Of a stretch of 64,000 nucleotides of DNA, positions 26,214 through 35,700 are shown in pieces. The notes under the pieces were generated by a model, which saw nothing but the letters and a program-made list of their open reading frames with translations, had not been told where the DNA came from and did not search any database. Position 1 is the stretch's first letter, and every line of letters starts with the position of its first letter. The DNA comes from JBOCEF01 sp047610385. GTDB taxonomy: Bacteria > Pseudomonadota > Alphaproteobacteria > Rhodobacterales > Rhodobacteraceae. The stretch covers positions 4,841 through 68,840 of the forward strand of contig JBLGAC010000019.1 of assembly GCA_047610385.1 (NCBI GenBank). Direction: 5' to 3'. Made by a program: the position numbers and the translations under genes.

Positions 26214-28487
26214 TTGAGCGCGGACGGCGAAATCACCCCGCAAAACGGCGGATCGCGGCGGCTGCTCAAGCGGCTGTCAGGCGTTATGGCTGAACCTGGC
26301 GATGGCCAGGCCCGGCTGGACCGCATCGTGGGTCTGATCTCTGACAGCCTCGGGGTTGAGGTCTGCTCAATCTACCTGCGGCGCGGGGAACGCACCCTTG
26401 AGCTGTGCGCCACCGAAGGCCTGAAGGCTGAGGCGGTCCATAACGCGCGCCTGCAGATCGGCCAGGGCCTGGTGGGCCGCATTGCTGAGCGTGAGGCCCC
26501 CATCGTCACCGCAGACGCGCAGAATGAACGCGGCTTTCAATACCTGCCCGAAACTGGTGAGGAAGTTTATCACGCCTTCGCGGGCGTGCCGATCCAGCGG
26601 CTGGGCGCCGTGCTGGGCGTGCTGGTGGTGCAGAACCGCGAAGGGCGCAAATACACCGAGGACGAAGTTCACGGGCTTGAAGTCATCGCCATGGTGCTGG
26701 CGGAGATGACTGAGCTGGGCGCGTTCCTGGGTGAAGGCGACGCCGATGTGGCGGGTGCCCACACTCGCCCGTTCTATGTCGGTGGCGTTTCGGGGCAGGA
26801 AGGTGCGGTCATGGGCCATGTCCATCTGCACGCCCCGCGGATCACCGTGCAGAACCCGGTTGCGGATGATCCCGCTGTTGAAGAATCCCGTCTGGTGGCG
26901 GCCATGGCCGCGCTGCGCGGCGAAGTCGACGACATGGTGTCGGATGACATCGTCGGCCATGCTGGGGAACATCGCGCGGTGCTGGAGGCATGGCGCCTTT
27001 TTGCCCATGACAAGGGCTGGATGCGGCGAATGCTGGCCTCCATCGAAATCGGTCTGGCGGCCGAAGTGGCGGTGGAGCGGGAGCAGACCTCGATCCGCGC
27101 GCGGATGGAGCGGATCCCCGACCCTTACTTGCGCGAGCGGATGCACGACCTCGACGATCTGTCGAACCGCCTGCTGCGCAAGCTGTCAGGCGACGGCATC
27201 GCGCAGGAATTGCCGGAAAATGCCGTGCTGGTCGCGCGCAACATCGGGCCGGGCGAATTGCTGGATTACGGCCATGCGCTGTCAGGCGTGGTGCTGGAGG
27301 AAGGCTCTATCGGGTCACATGCGGCGATCGTGGCGCGGGCGCTGGCGATCCCGATGGTGATCCAGGCCGCGCGCATCACCCTTGAGGCCCGGACCGGGGA
27401 CAGCATTCTGGTCGATGGTGATGTCGGCGCGGTGCATTTGCGACCAGACGACATGGTGCTGTCGGCGTTCAAGGAAAAGATCGCCATGCGCAAGCAGGCG
27501 CAGGAGGTGTATCGCGGCCTGCGCGATCTGCCCGCCCTGTCGCTGGATGCGCAGGAGATCAAGCTGCACATGAATGCCGGTCTGCTGACCGATCTGCCGT
27601 CGCTGCACCCGTCGGGCGCCGACGGCGTGGGCCTGTACCGCACTGAGCTTCAGTTCCTGATCCGCGCCTCGGTGCCCAAGCGCGGCGAGCAGGCGGAGCT
27701 TTACGCGCGGGTTCTGACCTCTGCCGGGGACAAGCCGGTGGTGTTCCGCACGCTCGACATCGGGTCGGACAAGGTCCTGCCCTATATGAAGCGGCAGGAA
27801 GAACCAAACCCCGCGCTGGGCTGGCGCGCGATCCGGGTCAGTCTGGACCGCCCGCATTTGCTGAAGATGCAGGTGCAATCGCTGCTGCGCGGTGCCAATG
27901 GGCGGCCGTTTTCGGTGATGTTCCCGATGATCGCGCAGGCCTCGGAATTCGATGAGGCCCGCACCTTGGTGGTGGAACAGGTGGAGCGCCACCGCAAGGC
28001 GGGCCATGCTGCGCCGACCTCCATGCCCATCGGCGCGATGCTTGAAACGCCGAGCCTGGCGTTCGCGCCTGACGCGTTCTTTGCGCAAGCCGATTTCATA
28101 TCCATCGGCGGGAACGACCTAAAGCAGTTCTTCTTTGCCGCGGATCGCGAAAATGAACGCGTGCGCCGCCGGTATGACACGCTGAACGCGTCGTATCTGA
28201 GCTTCATCAGCCTGATTGTGGAGCGTTGCGGCGCGGCCGGCACGCCGCTGAGCTATTGCGGCGAGGATGCGGGACGACCGCTGGAGGCCGCGGCGCTTTG
28301 CGCCATGGGCCTGCGGACCCTGTCGATGCGCCCCGCATCCATCGGGCCGATCAAGCGGCTGGTGCGCGAAATCCGGTTCGACGATCTGCGCCGCGAAATC
28401 GAGGACGGCATCGAGGCGGGCGAGGTCAATCTGCGCCCCCGCCTGCTGGCTTGGGCTGCGCGGCTCGGCGCCCCCATCGCTCCTTGA
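26214..28487 (+). CDS. ptsP: Phosphoenolpyruvate-protein phosphotransferase PtsP (EI-Ntr)
   Basis: A 757-residue enzyme I of the nitrogen PTS, which takes phosphate from PEP and passes it to NPr. The N-terminal GAF domain (about residues 20-165, LEVCSIYL..., QIGQGLVGRIAE) is thought to sense glutamine/2-oxoglutarate. The PEP-utiliser N-terminal domain follows, then the swivelling domain with phospho-His 369 in GSIGSHAAIVARALAIP. The PEP-binding barrel contains GADGVGLYRTELQFL, RTLDIGSDKVLPY and LSYCGEDAGRP with the catalytic Cys. Start is a TTG with GGGGAGGAAAGG upstream. No NPr or EIIA gene is in the window. Confidence 0.95.
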   Translation: MSADGEITPQNGGSRRLLKRLSGVMAEPGDGQARLDRIVGLISDSLGVEVCSIYLRRGERTLELCATEGLKAEAVHNARLQIGQGLVGRIAEREAPIVTADAQNERGFQYLPETGEEVYHAFAGVPIQRLGAVLGVLVVQNREGRKYTEDEVHGLEVIAMVLAEMTELGAFLGEGDADVAGAHTRPFYVGGVSGQEGAVMGHVHLHAPRITVQNPVADDPAVEESRLVAAMAALRGEVDDMVSDDIVGHAGEHRAVLEAWRLFAHDKGWMRRMLASIEIGLAAEVAVEREQTSIRARMERIPDPYLRERMHDLDDLSNRLLRKLSGDGIAQELPENAVLVARNIGPGELLDYGHALSGVVLEEGSIGSHAAIVARALAIPMVIQAARITLEARTGDSILVDGDVGAVHLRPDDMVLSAFKEKIAMRKQAQEVYRGLRDLPALSLDAQEIKLHMNAGLLTDLPSLHPSGADGVGLYRTELQFLIRASVPKRGEQAELYARVLTSAGDKPVVFRTLDIGSDKVLPYMKRQEEPNPALGWRAIRVSLDRPHLLKMQVQSLLRGANGRPFSVMFPMIAQASEFDEARTLVVEQVERHRKAGHAAPTSMPIGAMLETPSLAFAPDAFFAQADFISIGGNDLKQFFFAADRENERVRRRYDTLNASYLSFISLIVERCGAAGTPLSYCGEDAGRPLEAAALCAMGLRTLSMRPASIGPIKRLVREIRFDDLRREIEDGIEAGEVNLRPRLLAWAARLGAPIAP

Positions 28488-28636
28488 CGGCGCGCGCGCC
28501 CCTCCTCCGACCTCTGCGCGGGCGAGGGCGTCGGCGCATTGGGCGCAAGGGGCGTTGCGCGGGCGTTTACGTCTCTCTAACCCAACCGCGCGACACTGCG
28601 CATGCCGTTGCGGCAGGGCTGGAAGGGAGGCAGTTG

Positions 28637-28990
28637 ATGAACCTTTACCACTGCATGGTCGATCTGAAGGACGACGCCAAGGCTTTGGCATTCGCACAAT
28701 CGCTCGACAACTGGATGGAGCATCTGAAAACCAAAGGCGTGATCCAGGACTGGCGACTGCTGCGCCGCAAGCTCAATCTTGCATCAGACGCGCATCGCGA
28801 TTTTCTTTTGGAGATCGAGGTGGAGGATCTGAGCCAGCTGGACCGGGCTTTTCGGCTGGTCGGGTCAGAAAAAGATGAAACAGTGGAGCGGCTGCACCGT
28901 CAGGTCCACCAACTGGTGGCGGCCACGGATTTCGGGCTATATCGCCCGTTCCCGGACCCTGAGCGGGCAGAGCGGATGGGCCTGATCTGA
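28637..28990 (+). CDS. Small conserved protein (DUF6614-like)
   Basis: A 117-residue soluble protein starting at an ATG after GGAAGGGAGG. It begins MNLYHCMVDLKDDAKALAFA, with later DWRLLRRKLNLASDAHRDFLLEIEVEDLSQLDRAFRLVG and LYRPFPDPERAERMGL. I recall this pattern as a conserved uncharacterised family of Rhodobacterales (DUF6614), but the name is from memory. No catalytic motif is visible; the length and alternating strand-helix pattern suggest a ferredoxin-like (dimeric alpha-beta barrel) fold. It is 149 bp after ptsP and convergent with the DUF599 gene. Confidence 0.75.
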   Translation: MNLYHCMVDLKDDAKALAFAQSLDNWMEHLKTKGVIQDWRLLRRKLNLASDAHRDFLLEIEVEDLSQLDRAFRLVGSEKDETVERLHRQVHQLVAATDFGLYRPFPDPERAERMGLI

Positions 28991-29002
28991 GGCCTGACCG
29001 TC

Positions 29003-29707
29003 CTAATCCTCGCGCAGCAGCGCCAGACGGCTGTCGGAGCGGAATTCGCGGCGATAGAGGATGGCGGCTGAGGTGATCGTTGCCACCAAGAACGGCACTG
29101 GGCCCAGAAACCACGCGAGCGCCGCCAGCGTGAAATACACCTGTCGCAGCCCACGGTTGAAGCTGCGCCCGGCGCTGACGTTCAACTGCCCAGCCTTGCG
29201 GGCGATGGCGATATTTTCAGAATCAGCGCCATCATTGCCGACGGCACCGATCAAGATTGCGCAATAGCCGAACAGGCGGTGCGACCAGACGAATTTCAAA
29301 AACGCGCTCGACAGCAGCAGGATCAGGAACAGGGTCTTCATCTCGGACCCGATGCGCGTCACCTCCAGATGCTGCGACAGATCGCGGGCGACGGTGACAA
29401 TGCGGTCCACCTCGCCCAGCAGCGCCGCCGCGCCGCCGATCGCGATCATGCAGCCTGACGCAAAAAAAGCCGCGCCGGTGCGCAGTTGGGCCAGAAGATT
29501 GCCGTCGATGATCCGTGGATCGCGCGTCAGCATCGCATCCATCCAGCGCATGCGGTACCGTGCCATGATCTGTGCGGTGGACAGGCGGTCCTTGCGCGGA
29601 CGCTCGATCAGCCATGTCATCCCGAACCAGCACGCGCCGAACACCACGAGGGCACAAAGGTCCCACAGTGTGAAAAAGCCCGGCATGATCTGGTCCAGAG
29701 GTATCAT
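29003..29707 (-). CDS. DUF599 inner-membrane protein
   Basis: A 234-residue membrane protein with four predicted helices: LWDLCALVVFGACWFGMTWLI, AAFFASGCMIAIGGAAALLG, LFLILLLSSAFLKFVWSHRLFGYCAILIGAV and VYFTLAALAWFLGPVPFLVATITSAAIL. The family motif ...ARYRMRWMDAMLTRDPRIIDGNLLAQL is present near residues 48-75. Function unknown in all homologues. Divergent from glcD by 105 bp. Confidence 0.85.
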   Translation of the reverse strand: MIPLDQIMPGFFTLWDLCALVVFGACWFGMTWLIERPRKDRLSTAQIMARYRMRWMDAMLTRDPRIIDGNLLAQLRTGAAFFASGCMIAIGGAAALLGEVDRIVTVARDLSQHLEVTRIGSEMKTLFLILLLSSAFLKFVWSHRLFGYCAILIGAVGNDGADSENIAIARKAGQLNVSAGRSFNRGLRQVYFTLAALAWFLGPVPFLVATITSAAILYRREFRSDSRLALLRED

Positions 29708-29812
29708 ACCCTGTCTTTACCTGCCCTGAGTGGCTTGGCAAATCGCCAAATTGGTAACATTATCGGACCAATTGCAGCGCCGCCCCACTCTCAAGCCCCG
29801 CGGAGGCCCACG

Positions 29813-31249
29813 ATGCAGATGCCTGACCCCAGCGCCGATATCCTTTCTCGTCGTGGTGCCATCGTCGCGCGTCTGCGCGCAGCGCTGCCCAAAGATGCAG
29901 TGATCGACGACGCGACCGAGACCCGCGCCTATGATTGCGACGCGCTGACGGCTTATTCATGCAGCCCGCTGGCAGTGACCTTGCCGCGCACCACCGAAGA
30001 AGTCGCGACCATCCTGCGCATCTGCTTTGAAGAACGCGTGCCGGTGATCCCGCGCGGTGCCGGTACTGGGCTGGCGGGCGGCGCGCTGCCCACCGCCGAT
30101 GGCGTGGTGCTTGGCGTTGCGCGCATGAACCGGGTGCTTGAGACAGATTACGACGACCGCATCATCCGTGTGCAGACCGGGCGCACCAACCTGAGCGTCT
30201 CGGGCGCCGTAGAGGCCAACGGGTTCTTCTATGCCCCCGATCCGTCCAGCCAGATGGCCTGCGCGATTGCCGGGAACATCGGCATGAATTCGGGCGGGGC
30301 GCATTGCCTGAAATACGGCGTGACCACCAACAACCTGCTGGGCGTGCGCATTGTGACGATGCAGGGAGAGATCCTTGATGTCGGCGGCGCGCATATGGAC
30401 GCCGCTGGCTTGGACCTGCTGGGGGTGATCTGCGGATCTGAGGGGCAGCTTGGCGTGGTGACTGAGGCGACGCTGCGCATCCTGCCCAAGCCCGAAGGCG
30501 CGCGGCCGATTCTGCTGGCGTTTGACAGCGCCGCGGTGGCGGGTGCCTGCGTGTCGGACATCATCAAAGCCGGGGTTCTGCCGGTGGCGATTGAGTTTAT
30601 GGACAAGCCGATCATCCACCTGACCGAGAAATTTGTTGGCGCGGGATACCCCTTGGACGCCGAGGCGCTGCTGATCGTTGAGGTTGAGGGATCGCCCGCC
30701 GAGATCGACGAGGCGCTGGCCCGGATCAAGAGCATCGCGGCCACGCACAACCCGCTGGAAATGCGCGAAAGCACGGGGCCTGAGCAATCCGCAGCGATCT
30801 GGAAGGGCCGCAAGGCCGCGTTCGGCGCGACTGGGTCTGTGGCCGACTATCTGTGCATGGACGGCACCATCCCGACCTCTGCGCTGCCGCAGATGCTGGA
30901 CCGGATCGCGTCGCTGGCGGACGAGTATGGCCTGAAGGTCGCCAATGTGTTCCACGCAGGCGACGGCAATATGCACCCGCTGATCCTGTTCAACGCCAAT
31001 GAACCGGGCCAACTGGCCAAGGCTGAGGCGCTGGGTGCCGACATTCTGACCCTGTGTGTCGAAATGGGCGGCTGTCTGACTGGCGAGCATGGCGTGGGCG
31101 TGGAAAAGCGCGACTTGATGGTGCGCCAATACGCGCCTGACGATCTGGACGTGCAGATGGCGGTGAAGGACGTGTTTGACCCCCATTGGCTGCTGAACCC
31201 GTGCAAAGTGTTCCCGATTGCGGCAAGCGAAAGCCGCCGCGCCGGTTGA
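29813..31249 (+). CDS. glcD: Glycolate oxidase, FAD-linked subunit
   Basis: A 478-residue flavoprotein of the FAD-binding type 4 (vanillyl-alcohol-oxidase) family. It oxidises glycolate to glyoxylate within the GlcDEF complex at the inner membrane. PRGAGTGLAGGALP (about residues 79-92) binds the FAD pyrophosphate, SSQMACAIAGNIGMNSGGAHCLKYG lies over the isoalloxazine, and the C-terminal catalytic region includes NVFHAGDGNMHPLILF and GGCLTGEHGVGVEKR with active-site His residues. The frame is open upstream as far as 29486, antisense to the DUF599 gene; the ATG at 29813 with CGGAGG is the credible start. Confidence 0.95.
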   Translation: MQMPDPSADILSRRGAIVARLRAALPKDAVIDDATETRAYDCDALTAYSCSPLAVTLPRTTEEVATILRICFEERVPVIPRGAGTGLAGGALPTADGVVLGVARMNRVLETDYDDRIIRVQTGRTNLSVSGAVEANGFFYAPDPSSQMACAIAGNIGMNSGGAHCLKYGVTTNNLLGVRIVTMQGEILDVGGAHMDAAGLDLLGVICGSEGQLGVVTEATLRILPKPEGARPILLAFDSAAVAGACVSDIIKAGVLPVAIEFMDKPIIHLTEKFVGAGYPLDAEALLIVEVEGSPAEIDEALARIKSIAATHNPLEMRESTGPEQSAAIWKGRKAAFGATGSVADYLCMDGTIPTSALPQMLDRIASLADEYGLKVANVFHAGDGNMHPLILFNANEPGQLAKAEALGADILTLCVEMGGCLTGEHGVGVEKRDLMVRQYAPDDLDVQMAVKDVFDPHWLLNPCKVFPIAASESRRAG

Positions 31250-31266
31250 CCCCGCAGCGCCCGGCT

Positions 31267-31302
31267 GCGGGGGCCCCATCGCCCCCAAGGGGGCGGCCCC
31301 AC
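31267..31302 (+). terminator. Hairpin in the glcD-glcE gap
   Basis: GGGGCC... pairs with ...GGCCCC around a CGCCCCC-aag-GGGGGCG core, in the gap between glcD and glcE. It has no T tract. It may set the ratio of the subunits or protect glcD mRNA. Confidence 0.4.
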
Positions 31303-31395
31303 AGCCGCTGAGACGATCCTGCCGGATCGCTCAGGGTGCTTGGTGCAAGCGGGGTGAGACGAACAAAAGGCCAAGACGATCAAAGGGATGTTGAT

Positions 31396-32526
31396 GTGAG
31401 ACCGAGCGACGAGGCCGAACTGGCCGAAGCCATCAAGGATGCGAGCGGCCCTGTGGAAATTCGCGGGGGTGGCACGCGTGCGGGCCTTGGGCGTCCGGTG
31501 CAGGCGGCTGAGGTGCTGGAAACCGGGGGGCTGTCGGGTGTCTCAATCTATGAACCTGGCGCGCTGACTTTGGTGGCCGGTGCTGGCACGCCGCTGGCTG
31601 AGATCGAGGCATTGCTTGCCGCTGAAAACCAACGCCTTGCGTTTGAGCCGATGGACCACCGCCCCTTGCTGGGCACTGCGGGGGAGCCGACCATCGGCGG
31701 GGTCGCGGCGTGCAATGTCTCTGGCCCCCGGCGGGTGCAGGCGGGGGCGTGCCGCGACGCGATGATCGGTGTGCGGTTCGTGGACGGCGCTGGGCGGATT
31801 TTGAAAAACGGGGGGCGGGTGATGAAGAACGTCACCGGCTATGACCTGGTGAAGCTGATGGCGGGCAGCTTTGGCACGCTTGGCGTCATCACCGAGGTCG
31901 GGTTCAAGCTGCTGCCCGCGCCTGAGGCGGTGGCCACCGTGGCGGTCGAAGGGCTGAACGATGCGGGTGCGGTGGCGGCGATGTCCTCGGCGCTGACATC
32001 GCCGTTTGACGTGACCGGGGCGGCGCATCTGCCGGGGCAGGGCACCTATGTGCGCATCGAGGGGCTGGCGGGCTCGGTCGCCTATCGCGCCGCGGCGTTG
32101 CGTGACCGGCTGGCCGCCCATGGCACCGCTGAGATCATCGAGGCGGGCGATCTGTGGGCGGATATCCGCGATGTTCGCAGCTTTGCCGGGCGCCCCGGCG
32201 CGGTGTGGCGGCTATCGCTGCGCCCGTCGCAGGCGCCGGGGGTGGTCGCGGACATCGCCCGCACCCGCAGCATTGAGACTCTGTTCGACTGGGGCGGCGG
32301 TCTGGTGTGGCTGCTGACCGAAGAAGGTGGCGATGCAGGCGCCGGCGCGATCCGCACTGCGATGGCTGGCAAGGGCCACGCCACGCTGATCCGCGCCAGC
32401 GTCGCCACACGCGCGCAGGTGCCCCCCTTTGATCCTGAGAAACCCGCGCTCGCGGCGCTGTCCAACGGGCTGCGCGCGAAGTTTGACCCGCGCGGCATCC
32501 TCAATCCCGGCCGGATGGGAGCCTGA
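31396..32526 (+). CDS. glcE: Glycolate oxidase, second FAD-domain subunit
   Basis: A 376-residue protein, shorter than GlcD but with the same FAD-binding domain: GPVEIRGGGTRAGLGRP near the start and GAGTPLAEIEALLAAENQRLAFEP, GEPTIGGVAACNVSGPRRVQAGACRDAMIGVRFVDGAGRILKNGG and KNVTGYDLVKLMAGSFGTLGVITEV thereafter. It is required with GlcD and GlcF for glycolate oxidation in E. coli. Start is a GTG at 31396 after AAAGGG. The 146-bp gap after glcD holds two strong hairpins. GlcF follows after 3 bp. Confidence 0.93.
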   Translation: MRPSDEAELAEAIKDASGPVEIRGGGTRAGLGRPVQAAEVLETGGLSGVSIYEPGALTLVAGAGTPLAEIEALLAAENQRLAFEPMDHRPLLGTAGEPTIGGVAACNVSGPRRVQAGACRDAMIGVRFVDGAGRILKNGGRVMKNVTGYDLVKLMAGSFGTLGVITEVGFKLLPAPEAVATVAVEGLNDAGAVAAMSSALTSPFDVTGAAHLPGQGTYVRIEGLAGSVAYRAAALRDRLAAHGTAEIIEAGDLWADIRDVRSFAGRPGAVWRLSLRPSQAPGVVADIARTRSIETLFDWGGGLVWLLTEEGGDAGAGAIRTAMAGKGHATLIRASVATRAQVPPFDPEKPALAALSNGLRAKFDPRGILNPGRMGA

Positions 32527-32529
32527 TCC

Positions 32530-33822
32530 ATGCAGACCAATTTCACGCCCGAACAGCTTTCCGATCCGATCACGGCGCGGTCCAACAAGATCCTGCGCAC
32601 CTGCGTGCATTGCGGGTTTTGCACCGCGACGTGCCCGTCCTATCAGGTGCTGGGGGATGAACTGGACAGCCCGCGCGGCCGGATCTATCTGATCAAGGAA
32701 ATGCTTGAGAAAAACCGCCCTGCTGACGCCAAGACCGTCAAGCATATTGACCGGTGCCTTGGGTGCATGGCGTGCATGAGCACCTGCCCCTCAGGCGTTG
32801 ATTACATGCATCTGCTGGACCACGCCCGCGCGCATATTGAAAACACCTATACCCGCCCTTGGCATGACCGCCTGTTGCGGTTCGTGCTGGCGCAGATCCT
32901 GCCCTATCCGACGCGGTTCCGGGTGGCGATCCTTGGCGCATGGGCGGCGCGGCCGTTCAAGCGGCTGATGCCGGGGCCGCTGCGCGCGATGATCGAATTT
33001 GCGCCAAAAGACCTGCCGCCGCCATCGCTGTTTGACGAACCGCAGGTCCACCGCGCCATTGGCCCGCGCCGGATGCGGGTGGCGCTGATGACCGGCTGCG
33101 CGCAGCGCGCCCTGAACACCGACATCAACGAGGCGACGGTGCGCCTGCTGACCCGCCATGGCTGCGACGTGGTGATCGCCAAGGGCGCGGGTTGCTGCGG
33201 GGCGCTGACCCATCACATGGGCAAGGCCGATGCGTCGCACCGATCTGCTGGCGCCAACATCCGCGCTTGGGCGCGCGAAATGGACGGCGACGGGCTGGAT
33301 GCCATTGTCATCAACGCCTCGGGGTGCGGGACGACAGTGAAGGATTACGGCGTGATGTTCGAAGGCGATCCGTTGCAGGCCGATGCCGAGCGGGTTGCCG
33401 CCAAAACCAAGGACATCACTGAGATCATGGCAGATCTTGGCCTGTCTTTGCCCGAAGGAGGCGCCGCGTCGCGCCCGCTGACGGTGGCCTATCACGCGGC
33501 CTGTTCCTTGCAGCACGGGCAGAAGGTGACCTTGCAGCCCAAACAATTGCTCAAGGCCGCGGGCTTCAAGGTGGTTGAGCCAACGGATTCGCATCTGTGC
33601 TGCGGCTCTGCGGGCACTTACAACCTGTTGCAGCCTGAAATTGCGTCTGAATTGCAGGCCCGCAAGGTGGACACGTTGATGGCGGTGTCCCCTGACGTGA
33701 TCTCAGCCGGGAACATCGGCTGCATGATGCAGATCGGCGCCAAGGCTGGGGTTCCGGTGGTGCACACTGCCGAATTGCTGGATTGGGCGACCGGGGGGCC
33801 GGCACCAAAAGCGCTGGCGTGA
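32530..33822 (+). CDS. glcF: Glycolate oxidase, iron-sulfur subunit
   Basis: A 430-residue protein with two [4Fe-4S] motifs at the N-terminus (TCVHCGFCTATCPSY, residues 25-39, and RCLGCMACMSTCPSG, residues 75-89), then two cysteine-rich CCG domains (GAGCCGALTHHMG and DSHLCCGSAGTYNLLQPE) of the type that binds noncubane clusters. It passes electrons from the flavin subunits to the quinone pool. Start by ATG 3 bp after glcE. It is the last gene of glcDEF; the protease frame that follows overlaps its end only if an early start is used. Confidence 0.95.
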   Translation: MQTNFTPEQLSDPITARSNKILRTCVHCGFCTATCPSYQVLGDELDSPRGRIYLIKEMLEKNRPADAKTVKHIDRCLGCMACMSTCPSGVDYMHLLDHARAHIENTYTRPWHDRLLRFVLAQILPYPTRFRVAILGAWAARPFKRLMPGPLRAMIEFAPKDLPPPSLFDEPQVHRAIGPRRMRVALMTGCAQRALNTDINEATVRLLTRHGCDVVIAKGAGCCGALTHHMGKADASHRSAGANIRAWAREMDGDGLDAIVINASGCGTTVKDYGVMFEGDPLQADAERVAAKTKDITEIMADLGLSLPEGGAASRPLTVAYHAACSLQHGQKVTLQPKQLLKAAGFKVVEPTDSHLCCGSAGTYNLLQPEIASELQARKVDTLMAVSPDVISAGNIGCMMQIGAKAGVPVVHTAELLDWATGGPAPKALA

Positions 33823-33902
33823 TGCTGCCGCGCCTGCACGCTTGCCTGACGGGGTGGGGCGCTTGCCTGACAGGGCGAGGCGGGCCATCCTATTCCCTTG
33901 GG

Positions 33903-34694
33903 GTGCAAGGCGGGAGCGGCGCGGTCATCTTACGAACTGTTCGATATCTGCGTGGCGCGTTGGCAGCAGCGCTGCTGCTGGCCGCGCCCGCCTGGGCAGC
34001 TGCCGCGCCGCAATCTGAGCGCCGTTTGATGACGGCCGATGAACAGCAAAGCTGGCAGGCGATCGGGCGCATCAATGCAGGTGGGCAGGGGTTCTGCACC
34101 GGCACGCTGATCACGGACCAGCTGGTCATCACTGCCGCCCATTGCGTGGTGAACCGGCGCACGGGGCGCGTGTGGCGCCCGACCTCGATCCATTTCGTGG
34201 CGGGGTTTCGCAAGGGCGGCTTTGCGGCGCACCGCGTTGCGACCCATGTGGCAGTGGTGGATGAGGAAATGCCGCTGCGCCCGGATGGCAAAGCCTCACT
34301 CGCGCTGGCTGCTGGGGATATGGCGGTGCTGAAACTGGCCCGGCCGATCACCCGTGATGAGGTTATCCCCCTGCCATTGGCTGATCCCGGCGCCGTGCGC
34401 GAAATCGTGCGCATCCTGTCCTATGGCCGGGACCGCCCGCAGGCTCTGTCGATCGAACCTGCGTGCCTGATCACCCAGCGACGCGGCGAATTATTGTTCA
34501 CGAAATGCGAGGCGACGCCCGGTGTGTCCGGGGCGCCGCTGATCCGCCTCGGCCCTGATGGTGGACGGGACGGGGCGGCGGTGCTGGGCGTGGTGTCGCT
34601 GATGTGGGGCGGCAATGGCGCTTTGGGCACGGGATACGCGGTGGCTGTGGCGGCCGACCGGTTGGCCCCCCGCTTGATTGAGGATATGGAATGA
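33903..34694 (+). CDS. Secreted trypsin-like serine protease (first of two)
   Basis: A 263-residue S1-type protease with a signal peptide (about LRGALAAALLLAAPAWAAAAP). The triad is visible: His in ITAAHCVV, Asp in GDMAVLKLARP, and Ser in ATPGVSGAPLIRLG, where the usual GDSGGP is GVSGAP. The start is uncertain: a GTG at 33903 gives a short leader ahead of the hydrophobic stretch, while the frame is open back to 33783 inside glcF. Substrate unknown. The stop overlaps the ATG of the next protease gene, so the pair is co-translated. Confidence 0.8.
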   Translation: MQGGSGAVILRTVRYLRGALAAALLLAAPAWAAAAPQSERRLMTADEQQSWQAIGRINAGGQGFCTGTLITDQLVITAAHCVVNRRTGRVWRPTSIHFVAGFRKGGFAAHRVATHVAVVDEEMPLRPDGKASLALAAGDMAVLKLARPITRDEVIPLPLADPGAVREIVRILSYGRDRPQALSIEPACLITQRRGELLFTKCEATPGVSGAPLIRLGPDGGRDGAAVLGVVSLMWGGNGALGTGYAVAVAADRLAPRLIEDME

Positions 34695-35542
34695 ACCCGG
34701 CGCTTTGCATGCGCGCGCTGGTGCTGATCGGGGCGCTGACCGTGGGCACCGCCCACGCGGGCGACACCGCCGCGCGCCGGATGCTGCCCATGCATGAACA
34801 GCTGGAATGGCGCGGCGTCGGGCGTCTGAACTTTGAAGACGGCGGGTACTGCACGGCCACACTGCTGAGCGAGACACTGGTGGTCACCGCCGCCCATTGC
34901 CTGTTTGCCGACGCGCGGCGGCGGCGCGACAGCGAAGTGTGGTTTGCGGCAGGCTATCGCAATGGCAAATGGCAGGCGATCCGCCAAGCGCGCCGCACCG
35001 CGGTGCATCCCGATTATGTGTCCACGCTCGGCACGCAGGCGAATGCGGATCAGACCGTGGCGGACATCGCGCTGATCGAACTGGACGCCCCGGTCATGGA
35101 CACCGCCATCCCCCATTACCCCGCCGCGGATCTGCCCGATCCGGGCGGCGGCGTGGCATTGCTGAGCTATGGGCGCGGGCGCAGCGACGCACTGTCCTTG
35201 CAAGAACCGTGCCGCGTCATCGGCCGCTGGAAATCCATCGCGCGGCTGACCTGCGAGGTGGCGCAGGGGTCATCCGGGGCGCCGGTGTTCCGGCGTGGGT
35301 TGAACGGTGCGCCGCAGATGGTGGCAGTGATTTCTGGCTATACGTCAAAGGAAACGTTCGCTGTCGCGCTCGACACCGGGCTGCCCCCACTGCGCGCCGC
35401 GCTTGAGGGTCAGGGACCAAGGCGCAAAACGGTGGGCACCGGGGTGGCCCGACCGCGCGCGCCGGGCGCGGCGGCGGCGTCCACCGCCCCGCGGCTGCAA
35501 GGGGGCGGCGCGTGGCAGCCCAAACGCCCCCCCGACGGCTGA
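34691..35542 (+). CDS. Secreted trypsin-like serine protease (second of two)
   Basis: A 283-residue paralogue of the preceding gene. Signal peptide MNPALCMRALVLIGALTVGTAHA. The triad: His in VTAAHCLF, Asp in VADIALIELDAPV, and Ser in AQGSSGAPVFRRG. Both share the RRMLPMHEQLEW / RRLMTADEQQSW start and LSYGRDR / LSYGRGR segment, pointing to tandem duplication followed by divergence. The last 50 residues are Pro/Ala/Arg-rich and probably disordered. Start by ATGA overlap. Confidence 0.85.
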   Translation: MNPALCMRALVLIGALTVGTAHAGDTAARRMLPMHEQLEWRGVGRLNFEDGGYCTATLLSETLVVTAAHCLFADARRRRDSEVWFAAGYRNGKWQAIRQARRTAVHPDYVSTLGTQANADQTVADIALIELDAPVMDTAIPHYPAADLPDPGGGVALLSYGRGRSDALSLQEPCRVIGRWKSIARLTCEVAQGSSGAPVFRRGLNGAPQMVAVISGYTSKETFAVALDTGLPPLRAALEGQGPRRKTVGTGVARPRAPGAAAASTAPRLQGGGAWQPKRPPDG

Positions 35543-35565
35543 GGCTTGCGGCTGCGGGCAAGGGG

Positions 35566-35593
35566 TTGAAACCCCGCGCTGGGCTTCCCAGAT
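35566..35593 (+). promoter_or_regulatory. Possible heat-shock (sigma-32) promoter of hsp20
   Basis: GTTGAAACC at about 35565-35573 and CCCAGAT at 35587-35593, spaced as in sigma-32 promoters (TTGAAA and CCCAT-like). Partial match only; the downstream gene is a heat-shock gene, which is why I list it. Confidence 0.3.
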
Positions 35594-35700
35594 CAGGGAT
35601 GCGCCGGTCGCCTTTCAGGGGTCGGCGCGCAGTCGATCGGGGTTCGTCCACGACGGAGGGCCCCTCTCCATGTCGCTCACAATCAGAGGATATGTTTCAC

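Noticed and set aside
29957..31288. A 443-codon minus-strand frame
   Set aside because: Antisense to glcD; rich in Arg, His and Gln as expected for a shadow frame.
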